A DNA stretch of 64,000 nucleotides from Saccharospirillum alexandrii (lineage in GTDB: Bacteria; Pseudomonadota; Gammaproteobacteria; Pseudomonadales; Natronospirillaceae). The stretch lies in assembly GCF_004000275.1 (NCBI RefSeq), contig NZ_RCIP01000002.1, positions 1,055,782-1,119,781 of the forward strand. The letters run 5' to 3'. Positions 8,705 to 16,718 of this stretch are shown piece after piece. The notes under the pieces were generated by a model, which saw only the letters and a list, made by a program, of their open reading frames with translations, was not told where the DNA came from and did not search any database. Each line of letters opens with the position of its first letter. The stretch's first letter is position 1. The position numbers and the translations under genes are program-made.

Positions 8705-9646
8705 TCAGGCATTGATCGGTGATTGCGGCAAGCGCGATTCACCGGGTGATAAATCAAAGGTCAAATCCAGTGTGCAGTAGGCGCCGGTTACGTCGTCGTC
8801 CGGCGCTTTGCCGTCGTCGTGCATCGGGAAGTCGATCGCCAGGTCGGCACTGGTGACCCCAAACACACAGTCCGATTCCACGAACAGATCGTCTTGCGGG
8901 AAAATCTGCGTCACCAGGGTGGCGTGGTCGTCGGCCGAAACGGTGAAGTGCAGGTGCGCCGCGCGGAACGGGTGCCGGCCCTGGGCGCGCAACATGTCGC
9001 CGACCAGGCCGTGGGTGGGAATCGGGTAGCTGGCCGGGCGAATGGTGCGGAAATGAAACTGGCCGTCGCCGTCGGTGCGGAATTTGCCGCGCAGGTTGTT
9101 GGCCGGCATGGTTTCATCCTGGTTGTCGTACAGGCCTTCCGGAGAGGCGTGCCAGACTTCGACCAGAGCATTGGCCAGTGGCTTGCCGTGTTTATCCTGC
9201 ACACGGCCGCGCACGAACAGAGGAATGTCGCTTTCTTTAGGGGTATCCCGGGCGATGTTAAAGCCGTTCGGGTATTCCGGGTCTTTGCGGGTATAGAACG
9301 GGCCGAGCAAGGCGGGCGACATCTGATCGGCATCGCGGTTCTGGTTCAGAATCATCACCAGGGTGGAAAAGCCGAGCGCGTCGGACATCACCACGGTTTC
9401 GTTGTGCTTGCCAACGCTTAAGTGGCCAAGGCGGGTAACCGCATCGAGCGCCTGGGTGAATTCTTCATCGCTCAGTTTCACCTCACGGCCGAAGGCATGC
9501 AGGTGCTTGACCAGGGCCGTCAGAATCTCGCGCAGGCGCGGGTTCTCGGTCTGGCCCATGGCTTTGATGACGATCTCGGTAATGTCATCCGGTGTGGATG
9601 GAATACCGTGGTTGAAAATGTCTTCTTTTTTCGGCAATTCGAACAT
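8705..9646 (-). CDS. intradiol ring-cleavage dioxygenase (catechol/hydroxyquinol type)
   Basis: Protein of 313 residues with the N-terminal helical dimerisation domain of catechol and hydroxyquinol 1,2-dioxygenases followed by the beta-sandwich catalytic domain. The non-haem Fe(III) ligands expected of the family are present: Y173 (GLYDNQ), Y207 (RPASYPIPT), H231 and H233 (AAHLHF). It should open a 1,2-diol ring between the two hydroxyls. Catechol, hydroxyquinol and a carboxylated catechol are all possible substrates. ATG 9646 is preferred over GTG 9661 because GAGGG lies eight bases upstream of it. No muconate cycloisomerase or maleylacetate reductase follows, which sets this apart from standard ortho-pathways. 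Confidence 0.92.
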   Translation of the reverse strand: MFELPKKEDIFNHGIPSTPDDITEIVIKAMGQTENPRLREILTALVKHLHAFGREVKLSDEEFTQALDAVTRLGHLSVGKHNETVVMSDALGFSTLVMILNQNRDADQMSPALLGPFYTRKDPEYPNGFNIARDTPKESDIPLFVRGRVQDKHGKPLANALVEVWHASPEGLYDNQDETMPANNLRGKFRTDGDGQFHFRTIRPASYPIPTHGLVGDMLRAQGRHPFRAAHLHFTVSADDHATLVTQIFPQDDLFVESDCVFGVTSADLAIDFPMHDDGKAPDDDVTGAYCTLDLTFDLSPGESRLPQSPINA

Positions 9647-9667
9647 GGGGTTGGCCCTCACTGTTTC

Positions 9668-10810
9668 TTATTTTTTGCGTGCCTGAAGTTCAGCGACGAT
9701 GGCGTCGCGGTGTTCGTTCAGTGTCGGTGGTGCGGTAATGCTGACCGGCCGCTCTCCGTCGTAGGATACGGGCGAGCGCACCGACCGGAAGGTGCCCATT
9801 TCGGGATGCTGCGTTGATACTTCCAGTTGCAGGTGTTTGACCTGGGCGTCTTCGAGCACCTCGTTCGAGTCGTACATGGGCGCGTGCGGCACATCTTCGG
9901 CTTCCAGGCGCTGGCACCAGGTGTCGCGGCTGTGCTGTTTGAAGACGGGTTTGAGCACCTCAATCATCTGCTCCTGATGCTCAATGCGGCCTTCGCGGCT
10001 GCTGAAGCGCTCATCCTGCAGCAGCTCCGGGTAGCCAATGGCGTTGGCCAGGCCCTGCCAGAATTTCTCGGGCGAGGACATGTGCAGCGCCACCCACTTG
10101 CCATCGGCGCATTCCATCACGTAGCTCTGCGAGACCTGCGGGCGGCTGTAGGGCCCCATGATTTCGCCTTCGGAGAAATAGTGGGTGAACGCATCCAGGT
10201 TGAAGTGGCACATGGCTTCGAGCATCGAGACTTCGACTTTGCGGCCTTTGCCGGTTTGGCTGCGCTCATACAACGCACCGAGAATGCCGTAGGCGGCGTA
10301 AAAGCCGGACATCGCATCGGCCATAGCCGGGCCGACCACGCGCGGGTTTTCCGGGTTGATCAGCAGTTTCAAAAAGCCGCTGGCGGCCTGGGCCACGGTG
10401 TCGTAACTCGGGCGGCCAGCGTGGGGGCCGTCGGGTCCAAAACCGCTGATGGAGCAGTAAATCAGCCCCGGGTTCAGTTCACGCAGGCGGTCTTCACCCG
10501 CGCCCAGTCGGTCGGCGGCGCCGGGGCGAAAGTTCTGGATATACACATCGGCGTTGCGAATCAGGTCGTCGAAAATCGCCCGATCTTCGGGCTGTTTGGT
10601 GTTCAGGGCGATGCTGCGCTTGTTGCGGTTGTAGGTCTGATAGTGCGGGCTGTACAGGCCGCCCTTGAAGGCGCGAAAGGGGTCACCGGTGCCCGGCATT
10701 TCCACTTTAATCACGTTCGCCCCCAAATCCGCCAGCAACATGCCAGCCGCTGGGCCGGTAATGAAGGTGCCCTGCTCTATCACGGTAATGCCTTCGAGTA
10801 CTTTGATCAT
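9668..10810 (-). CDS. CaiB/BaiF family (family III) CoA-transferase
   Basis: Protein of 380 residues, typical for family III CoA-transferases. It has the N-terminal GPAAGMLLADLGANVIKVE motif, the NRNKRSIALN strand, and D165 in GPAMADAMSG at the position of the catalytic aspartate that forms the acyl-anhydride intermediate. It would move CoA from a donor such as succinyl-CoA to a carboxylate. In this operon the likely acceptor is a ring-cleavage product, which the neighbouring citryl-CoA lyase-like enzyme could then split. Gaps of 21 and 18 bases tie it to the dioxygenase and the lyase. Confidence 0.93.
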   Translation of the reverse strand: MIKVLEGITVIEQGTFITGPAAGMLLADLGANVIKVEMPGTGDPFRAFKGGLYSPHYQTYNRNKRSIALNTKQPEDRAIFDDLIRNADVYIQNFRPGAADRLGAGEDRLRELNPGLIYCSISGFGPDGPHAGRPSYDTVAQAASGFLKLLINPENPRVVGPAMADAMSGFYAAYGILGALYERSQTGKGRKVEVSMLEAMCHFNLDAFTHYFSEGEIMGPYSRPQVSQSYVMECADGKWVALHMSSPEKFWQGLANAIGYPELLQDERFSSREGRIEHQEQMIEVLKPVFKQHSRDTWCQRLEAEDVPHAPMYDSNEVLEDAQVKHLQLEVSTQHPEMGTFRSVRSPVSYDGERPVSITAPPTLNEHRDAIVAELQARKK

Positions 10811-10828
10811 CTGTACGGTTCCTCGGTA

Positions 10829-11629
10829 TCAGGCTGTATAGCCGTCGGGCGTTTCGCCGGTGTAGTCCAGGTTTTGCGTGGCCTGGTAGGAGAGCGCAAA
10901 CCCGCTCGGCTGTTCGGCTTCTTCTGACAGGTGCGCGATCAAACTGGCGGTCCGCGCCAGAATCGGGATACCGCGCAGGGCCGAGACCGGAAAATCGACG
11001 CCCAGCAATACCGCAGGAATCGCGGCGGAAACATTCAACTTAAGTTCTTTGCTGATCACCTGGGGAATGGCGCGCTCAACGGCTTCGGCGGTGGCGATAA
11101 AGTCGAGGTTTGCACCGGCTTCGCGGGCAACCTTGAACAACGCATCGACTCTCGGGTCGCGGGACTTGTGCAGCGGGTGACCGTAGCCCGGAATTGGCTG
11201 ACGCTCGGCGCGCAGGGCCTGTACTTCGGCCAGGGCGGCGTCATCGAGGCTGGTGCCGTCGTTCATGCGTTCACGGATGCGCACAAACATTTTCCCGGCG
11301 GTTTCCGATGCACCCAGAATAACCGGGCCACAGCCGAGAATACCGGCGGCGACGGCGCCCTGCAGGGCATCCGGTGCGGCGGCGTAGGTCATGCGGCTGG
11401 CCTGCACGCTGGGCACGAAGCCGTGTTCGGCTATGGAGACCAGGGTGGCATCGACCACCTTGCGGGCCGCATCAGTAGGCTGCTTGCCGGTTAGCAACAG
11501 CAGGAAGTAGTCGGTAAAGCTGGTCTGGCCGATCAGGTCCTGACACAGGTCCTGGCCGCGCACGACGATGGTGTGTTCGTTCGAAGTACAGATGGCCGTT
11601 TTCGGCGTGGTTTCTCGCCCTATCTTCAT
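10829..11629 (-). CDS. citryl-CoA lyase-like enzyme (citrate synthase family)
   Basis: Protein of 266 residues, far shorter than citrate synthase. It corresponds to the compact citryl-CoA lyase domain as in the C-terminus of ATP-citrate lyase. The catalytic histidine region GYGHPLHKSRDPR (H151, D158) is present. Such enzymes cleave 3-hydroxy-3-carboxyacyl-CoA compounds to acetyl-CoA plus a 2-oxo acid. With the CoA-transferase next door it probably performs the carbon-carbon cleavage that ends the lower pathway (inference). First gene of the eight-gene operon; GGGAG precedes the ATG. Expression is probably controlled by the divergent LysR gene. Confidence 0.85.
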   Translation of the reverse strand: MKIGRETTPKTAICTSNEHTIVVRGQDLCQDLIGQTSFTDYFLLLLTGKQPTDAARKVVDATLVSIAEHGFVPSVQASRMTYAAAPDALQGAVAAGILGCGPVILGASETAGKMFVRIRERMNDGTSLDDAALAEVQALRAERQPIPGYGHPLHKSRDPRVDALFKVAREAGANLDFIATAEAVERAIPQVISKELKLNVSAAIPAVLLGVDFPVSALRGIPILARTASLIAHLSEEAEQPSGFALSYQATQNLDYTGETPDGYTA

Positions 11630-11720
11630 GGTCGGCTCCCGTGTTTTTTATGGTTGTTTTTGAGTTGCTCTCACCTTATGCCCCCGCCTTAATTTACAAA
11701 AATGATAAATTTCGATATTA

Positions 11721-11741
11721 ATGATCGATGACATCGATGAT
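11721..11741. promoter_or_regulatory. palindromic LysR-type box in the divergent intergenic region
   Basis: ATGATCGATG, A, then CATCGATGAT form a near-perfect dyad in the 138-base gap between the first operon gene and the divergent LysR gene. LysR regulators typically bind a dyad of this kind between their own gene and the target operon. The motif is seen; binding is inferred. Confidence 0.55.
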
Positions 11742-11767
11742 TTAACCCACAACCTACCGGAGCGCCC

Positions 11768-12658
11768 ATGGAACTGAGACACCTGCGTTATTGCGTGGCA
11801 CTGGCCGAGGTGCAGAACTTCACCCGGGCGGCCGAACGCACCCACGTTACCCAGTCGACGCTGTCGCATCAGATCAAACAGCTGGAAGATGAGCTGGACG
11901 TCACGCTGTTCAACCGGGATGGCAAGTCGGTATCGCTGACTCAGGCCGGGCGTGACTTTGTGGACACCATTACCCCCATTCTGAAACAGGTGGATGCCGC
12001 CGTCGGGGCCTTGAAAGCCTCACCCGATCAGTTAACCGGGGAATTGCGCATTGCGGCGACGCACAGCTTTAACGTGCAGCTGATTCCGCAGTGCCTGGCC
12101 GCCTTTATGGAGAAGTTTCCGCAGGTGAAGGTGATTGTTGAGGAATTGTCAGGTGACCAGATCGCCCAGGGGCTGGAGAACGGTACGCTGGATCTGGGCA
12201 TTTCCTACCGGCCGGCGGTGCCGCGCGGGCTCTGGTTCGAGCCGTTGTTCAATGAAGAATTGAAGCTGATCATGAGCCCGACCCACCCGCTGGCGAAACG
12301 CAAACGGGTGCGCATGGTCGAGCTGAATGGGTTGCCACTGGCGCTGTTGACCCGGAATTTCTCGACACGGCAGTTGCTGGACGAGTGCTTTGAAGCCGCC
12401 GGGGCCGAACCGCAAGTGGTAGCTGAGATGAACGCCATTTCCCCCATGGTGGAACTGGTGCGGCGCACGCACTTGTGCAGCATCGTCTCCGACAACGCCC
12501 TGAGCGGCGAGCCCTGTCTGGTTGCTGTGGCGCTGGAAAACCCGACGCCAATCCGCACCCCAGGCCTGCTCTGGAACCGCAACCACGACCGCCCCCTGGC
12601 CACGCGGTACATGGCCAACATCATTCGCGAACTGGCGCTGCAGGGGCAGCCGCGCTGA
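11768..12658 (+). CDS. LysR family transcriptional regulator
   Basis: Protein of 296 residues. An N-terminal winged helix-turn-helix (residues 1-60: ELRHLRYCVALAEVQNFTRAA, TQSTLSHQIKQLE) is followed by a periplasmic-binding-protein-like effector domain. Divergently transcribed from the catabolic operon with a dyad between them, the classical layout for CbnR/CatR-type regulators of aromatic degradation. The inducer would be a pathway intermediate. ATG 11768 is preceded by GGAG. Confidence 0.93.
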   Translation: MELRHLRYCVALAEVQNFTRAAERTHVTQSTLSHQIKQLEDELDVTLFNRDGKSVSLTQAGRDFVDTITPILKQVDAAVGALKASPDQLTGELRIAATHSFNVQLIPQCLAAFMEKFPQVKVIVEELSGDQIAQGLENGTLDLGISYRPAVPRGLWFEPLFNEELKLIMSPTHPLAKRKRVRMVELNGLPLALLTRNFSTRQLLDECFEAAGAEPQVVAEMNAISPMVELVRRTHLCSIVSDNALSGEPCLVAVALENPTPIRTPGLLWNRNHDRPLATRYMANIIRELALQGQPR

Positions 12659-12784
12659 CGGTTAGTCACCACTGTCAACCAAACCGGGCATTGGGCGGGC
12701 GATTACACCTCAACAATCCACAGGCAGATGCGTGTCGCTGGACTATACTTTTTGAACGTAAAAGGACCATCCTGGAGCACGCCC

Positions 12785-14476
12785 TTGAGTCTGAAGTACC
12801 GTTTCATCTTAATAACGGCCGGACTTATCTTCGTCTCGTCATTAATTGCGCTGTATCTCTTTAACCGTTCCGCCACAACAATCATTGAGCAATGGGGGCA
12901 ACGGATAGCCGAGATACAGGTTCTCTATGACAGCGCCCGGCTGTCACAACCACTGGACCGTGAAATCGCGCTGTCGCAACAATTCGCGAACTCTAGCGTT
13001 ATTAAGCGCTGGGCCAATGGCCAGAATGACCCGGAACTGACGCGTAAAGCTGAACAGGAGATGGAGCAATACCGGCAGAGCTTTCGCGACCGCAACTTCT
13101 TCGTCGCTTTAGAGAATACCGGCGCCTATTACTTCAACAATGCCAACAACGATTACGCCTCGGCCTTGCATCGATACACGCTGAATGAACATGCCGCCAA
13201 AGATGCCTGGTTTTATCAGTTGATCAAGGGCGGACGGGATTTTCACCTCAACGTCAACCCGGACCCGGAGCTGGGCGTCACCATGCTGTGGATCGATGCT
13301 CAAATTCGCAGCGAAACGGGCGAGATTCTAGGCTTGGCCGGAACAGGCCTTGAGCTGGCGCCCTTTTTGCGCGACATCGTCGACCTTAACCAGCCGGGCA
13401 TTACCTCGTTGTTTCTGGATGCCAGCGGCGCCATACAGCTCTATCGCGACGCGTCGCTGATCGATTTCGCCACCCAGGTTAAACCCGATGGCCAAAAGAA
13501 CACCATCGACCGGTTACTGGATACGCCGGAAGACGAGGCAATGGTAAGAGAAAAGATGCTCGAGCTGATACAAAACCGTCAGGGTGAGACGCCGGTTGAA
13601 ACGGTATTTGTAACCCGGGAAGGGACCCGCCACCTGCTCGGCATCGCCCACCTACCCGACATTGACTGGTTTGCGGTTACCCTGATCGACCTGACCGAAC
13701 TGATGCCCGTAGAGCCCTTTTTTCGTACCCTGGCGCTGATGTCGGTCATGCTGATTGCCAGCCTGGTCATGATCTACCTGCTGCTGAATCACTGGTTTTT
13801 GATCCCTATGCAAAAAATGGGTGGGTCAATGCTCGCGCTGCAGAATGGCACCTTCAAGGTTGAGCGCTTACCCAAAGCACAGAGAGAAGTCGGCCGATTG
13901 ATTGCGTATTTTGGGGAGATGGCCGAGTCCATTCTTCGCCATACCGATGAGCTGGAAGATCGCGTGCAGGAGCGCACCCGCCAGCTGGAAACCCTGGCCC
14001 GCATAGACTCGCTCACCAATCTACTCAACCGCCGGGGCCTAACTGACACCCTGACCACCTGGCTCGACCGTGCCCATCGCGAGAACACATCGCTCGGGAT
14101 ACTGTGGATCGACCTTGACCACTTTAAAGAACTGAACGACCAACACGGCCACGCCCGCGGTGACCAGGCGTTGATTCAGGTAGCCACCTTGTTGCGAGAC
14201 AACCTCAGAATCTATGATCAGGCTGCTCGCTGGGGTGGAGATGAGTTTTTGATTGTTATGGTGGACTGCGATGCCGACACCCTCATGCAACTGGGGGAAC
14301 GAATTCGATTGGCGGTTGAAGAAACCATGCACGATGATTGCCATATAACGGTCAGCGTCGGCGGCTACCTGACCCAGCCTACCGATACAATCGACTCCCT
14401 GCTTAACCAGGCAGACCAAGCCATGTATCGCGCCAAAGGATTAGGCAGGAACCGGTTTTACTATCACGCTGATTGA
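12785..14476 (+). CDS. membrane-bound diguanylate cyclase
   Basis: A transmembrane helix (YRFILITAGLIFVSSLIALY) at the N-terminus, a periplasmic sensor region of about 280 residues resembling a Cache domain, a second helix (TLALMSVMLIASLVMIYLLL), a short HAMP-like/coiled linker and a C-terminal GGDEF domain. The active site is an intact GGDEF (codons from 14234), and RIYD sits five residues before it, the product-inhibition I-site. It should make cyclic di-GMP from GTP in response to an extracytoplasmic signal. TTG 12785 has GGAG eight bases upstream and puts the first helix at the N-terminus. ATG 12728 in the same frame is an alternative adding 19 residues. No EAL domain. Confidence 0.92.
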   Translation: MSLKYRFILITAGLIFVSSLIALYLFNRSATTIIEQWGQRIAEIQVLYDSARLSQPLDREIALSQQFANSSVIKRWANGQNDPELTRKAEQEMEQYRQSFRDRNFFVALENTGAYYFNNANNDYASALHRYTLNEHAAKDAWFYQLIKGGRDFHLNVNPDPELGVTMLWIDAQIRSETGEILGLAGTGLELAPFLRDIVDLNQPGITSLFLDASGAIQLYRDASLIDFATQVKPDGQKNTIDRLLDTPEDEAMVREKMLELIQNRQGETPVETVFVTREGTRHLLGIAHLPDIDWFAVTLIDLTELMPVEPFFRTLALMSVMLIASLVMIYLLLNHWFLIPMQKMGGSMLALQNGTFKVERLPKAQREVGRLIAYFGEMAESILRHTDELEDRVQERTRQLETLARIDSLTNLLNRRGLTDTLTTWLDRAHRENTSLGILWIDLDHFKELNDQHGHARGDQALIQVATLLRDNLRIYDQAARWGGDEFLIVMVDCDADTLMQLGERIRLAVEETMHDDCHITVSVGGYLTQPTDTIDSLLNQADQAMYRAKGLGRNRFYYHAD

Positions 14477-14770
14477 CTCGACTACGAGCGGAATGGGCGG
14501 TTCGATTGACAGGAATTGCGACGACCGTCGCGTTGGCGTTCGGTTTTGGTTGACGTTGCGGCGGCAGCCGCGTTGGACAGCCTGACCCGGTCAAACGGAT
14601 CAGACACCGGCTGGTGCCGGGTTTTAAGGCAGGTGAGAATGGCTCGATCGATATTTCTTTACTGAAGTGGCTGTTCAATGGCACGAAGCGAGGCCCCTTG
14701 GTACACCGCTGGTAGGCCTTGAGGTGTCCACTAAAGCGGGTGAAGTTCACAGTCCGGCAACATGCGCTTG
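14477..14770. other. unexplained segment at the edge of the cassette block
   Basis: No convincing gene. A 115-codon minus-strand frame (14403-14750) has no good ribosome site and overlaps the cyclase gene, so it is not called. On the minus strand, just past the last cassette gene, TGAACTTCACCC and TAGTGGACACC resemble the terminal bases of some IS3-type elements, but no transposase or second end is visible. It may be a remnant of a mobile element that cut off the last attC. Confidence 0.3.
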
Positions 14771-14776
14771 TTAAGA
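14738..14776 (-). other. partial attC site (R'' side only)
   Basis: On the minus strand TCTTAACAAGCGCATG begins inside the stop codon of the last cassette gene, as in the neighbouring attC sites. The matching R' half (GCGTTRRRY with complementary arm) is not found downstream, so the site looks truncated. Confidence 0.45.
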
Positions 14777-15805
14777 GCCGCCGCTATTGAGAAGTGAAAA
14801 TATATATGCTGCAACTATTGAGCTGCTAACCGCAATAACCCAAGACAAAATACTAGGCCATGCTCGCTTGAAGAAGCCTGGCTTAACTTGCTCAAGATAA
14901 ATTGCGGTATTAGGTATAAATTTATTATGAACAAATAGCAAAAAGTTGAGCAAAAAAAACACTGATATTACAAATATAGCCCTTCTTTCCCAATCTTGCA
15001 TATCGGGTATAGCGATTAGCATAGCAATGAATATCGCCCCATTAAGATTAAGGCCATACTTCCTATATGTGGTAACTAAAGAATTCTGCTTTGGTTTCAG
15101 TGCTTGAAATATAGATTCAGATTTACCAAGAACCCATGATTCGTTGATGCCGGAAACACGGATTTCACTAGCCCCATTAGCCACAAGCTCCACGACAATA
15201 ACACGATTGATGCCATGCGCCTCGGGTTCTTGGATTACAATCTTGATGTAGTTTAGCCGCTCTATTCCATCTAGCTGTTCAAAAAAATCATCGGCATATT
15301 TTGTAAGCTCGCTACCTCTTAGCGAGTAAGTCACAATGACTCTTCCTTTGCTAAAATCCTTTTTTATGAAATCGATCAGTTGAATCAAGTCGTCTTTGAA
15401 AAGACGAACCGATCCCAAAGGAATAGTTTTGTTGTGGATCTGTTCTGGGTTGCGATTCCTTTCAGAAGGGTCTGCTGACGCTATGTCATGTGGATAAAGT
15501 TCAAAGGTGCCAGCAGTGCCGATTGTCGACTCCCACTCTCCACGAATGTTGCCTTCTTGCGTCAAATGCCCCCTTACGTTCACATCCCCCAGCTCGACAC
15601 CTTCAGCGGCTTGGTATGGAGTGCAGTGCAACAAAAACTCTTCATCAACCGAGCCGGTGTAATCGTAGATCGAAACACCAAAAATTGAGTCCATTATTCT
15701 CAATCTGCCAGACACATTTCGTCCATCCTGATTTAAATCAAGAAAAACATTTCCTGTGTTAGTCCCGTATAGACGGCCTGCCCACCTATTAGCTAAGTCT
15801 GGCAT
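14771..15805 (-). CDS. cassette-encoded membrane protein of unknown function
   Basis: Protein of 344 residues that I do not recognise. The first 105 residues are rich in short beta-like segments (GRLYGTNTGNVFLDLNQDGR, NVRGHLTQEGNIRGEW), as in small barrel or sandwich domains. A central soluble part (about 125-235) looks alpha/beta. The C-terminal third has three membrane helices (near 255-270, 278-297 and 318-338). No signal peptide, so the soluble part should be cytoplasmic. A soluble sensor followed by a small membrane domain is seen in several anti-phage effectors, but that is only an analogy. It starts with AAGGAG close behind an attC R' site and is AT-rich, both typical of integron cassettes. 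Confidence 0.7.
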   Translation of the reverse strand: MPDLANRWAGRLYGTNTGNVFLDLNQDGRNVSGRLRIMDSIFGVSIYDYTGSVDEEFLLHCTPYQAAEGVELGDVNVRGHLTQEGNIRGEWESTIGTAGTFELYPHDIASADPSERNRNPEQIHNKTIPLGSVRLFKDDLIQLIDFIKKDFSKGRVIVTYSLRGSELTKYADDFFEQLDGIERLNYIKIVIQEPEAHGINRVIVVELVANGASEIRVSGINESWVLGKSESIFQALKPKQNSLVTTYRKYGLNLNGAIFIAMLIAIPDMQDWERRAIFVISVFFLLNFLLFVHNKFIPNTAIYLEQVKPGFFKRAWPSILSWVIAVSSSIVAAYIFSLLNSGGS

Positions 15806-15824
15806 TTTTTGATGAACTCCTTGC

Positions 15825-15920
15825 TCTTAACGCTTGTATGTGGGGCCGAAGTGTAGTTGCGAAGCAACGGAACGGAGGTCCAAGTGGCGTAGCCGCTGAG
15901 TCACGATACACTTGTTATAA
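15825..15920 (-). other. attC recombination site
   Basis: On the minus strand TTATAACAAG (R''/L'') opens and CAAGCGTTAAGA (L'/R') closes a 96-base imperfect palindrome. Arms AAGTGTATCGTG and TGTATGTGG pair with one extrahelical base, as expected for a folded bottom-strand attC. Several internal stems (GCGGCTACGCC, GTTGCTTCGCAAC) form the variable terminal structure. It is the attC of the small membrane-protein cassette. Confidence 0.8.
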
Positions 15921-16032
15921 CTTTGGCCTTCACTGATTGTTTTGTACTTACTGATTATTACTATGAACATTTTCAGTCTTTCTCATTGGCGTGACCCGAC
16001 AAGCGGCGCAGGCCAGCGCAGTGAAAAATTAG

Positions 16033-16155
16033 TTATTTTTCCCCGGTCAAAACACCACTTTCTTCCAACTTCTTTTTTAGTGATCTAGTTTCATTTAGCG
16101 CTGCTAATGCGAATATAAATCCTATAATTCCAAATACCATACCTACGGTTTCCAT
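16033..16155 (-). CDS. small single-pass membrane protein (cassette)
   Basis: Protein of 40 residues: METVGMVFGIIGFIFALAAL forms one membrane helix, then a charged tail ETRSLKKKLEESGVL. AGGAGG lies six bases before this ATG; an ATG two codons upstream would abut the ribosome site directly. It follows an attC R' sequence by about 25 bases, so it is the only gene of its cassette. Function unknown; the N-terminal helix plus coiled tail could be a membrane-anchored small protein or toxin. The long untranslated tail to 15921 holds nothing else recognisable. Confidence 0.6.
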   Translation of the reverse strand: METVGMVFGIIGFIFALAALNETRSLKKKLEESGVLTGEK

Positions 16156-16178
16156 TTTCATCCTCCTATTTATTGCAG

Positions 16179-16262
16179 TTATAACGCCCGCAGCACGCGC
16201 AGCTTTGTAGTGGAGGCAAAGCCGCAACGAAAAAGCTTTCGCTGTGCCTGCGATTGTTATGC
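16179..16262 (-). other. attC recombination site
   Basis: On the minus strand GCATAAC (R'') begins within the stop codon of the upstream cassette gene and GCGTTATAAC (R') ends just before the next gene. Arms CGCAGGCACAGCG...AGCTTT and AAAGCTGCGCGTGCTGCG pair with an extrahelical G, a hallmark of attC. Confidence 0.85.
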
Positions 16263-16646
16263 ATTGATAGGCCCCAAACCTGACTTTATGCCTCTACATA
16301 CCAAATCAAAAACTTCGTCGTAGAACATCACTTGATAGTGCTTGCAGTTCGATAGGTGTGCTTGATTCAGAGAGGCCAGCCATGTGGAATCCATAACCTC
16401 AAATATCGCTGCTCGACTTTCTCCAGTGGCTAAGATGCTACCGTGCACCTCTTCTGAGGCCATGCTGTATGCTTCAACGCCTTCTAAAACCAAGTGCCTC
16501 AAATTGTCGGGGACATACTCCTCATCAGGATTGAAATACTCGAAACCAACGAGGACTGCTCCCCTAGGCTTCCACACGACTCTTTGAAGCTCTGGGCCTC
16601 TTCCGTCATGGTAGAAATCACTATCGAGAATAGGCTTAGCACTCAT
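16257..16646 (-). CDS. cassette-encoded hypothetical protein
   Basis: Protein of 129 residues with no recognised domain. It is soluble and acidic, with mixed alpha/beta character (GAVLVGFEYFNPDEEYVP, KHYQVMFYDEVFDLVCRG). ATG 16646 is preceded by AGGA and follows the R' core of an attC by about 15 bases; the longer upstream frame would run through the attC itself. The stop codon TAA is part of the R'' box of its own attC. Such compact gene-attC units are typical of chromosomal integron cassettes, most of which encode uncharacterised proteins. Confidence 0.7.
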   Translation of the reverse strand: MSAKPILDSDFYHDGRGPELQRVVWKPRGAVLVGFEYFNPDEEYVPDNLRHLVLEGVEAYSMASEEVHGSILATGESRAAIFEVMDSTWLASLNQAHLSNCKHYQVMFYDEVFDLVCRGIKSGLGPINA

Positions 16647-16658
16647 ACTCGTCCTGTT

Positions 16659-16718
16659 GTATAACGCTTGCAGCAGTTGCGCGGGATTTTTCGCGTCGAC
16701 TGCCTGCATTTGTTATGT
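16659..16718 (-). other. attC recombination site
   Basis: Minus-strand 60-base site: ACATAAC (R'') to GCGTTATAC (R'). The arms TGCAGGCAGTCGACGCG and CGCGCAACTGCTGCA pair along their length with extrahelical G and C on one side only, around an AAAAAT loop. The best-formed attC in the window. Its R'' contains the stop codon of the 110-residue cassette protein. Confidence 0.88.

Noticed and set aside
9827-10927. A 366-codon open frame on the plus strand
   Set aside because: Antisense to the CoA-transferase gene and the end of the lyase gene, both well supported.
14403-14750. A 115-codon minus-strand frame
   Set aside because: Overlaps the end of the diguanylate cyclase gene, begins at a non-ATG codon without ribosome site, and has the arginine/proline-rich look of a spurious frame; kept only as part of an unexplained segment.
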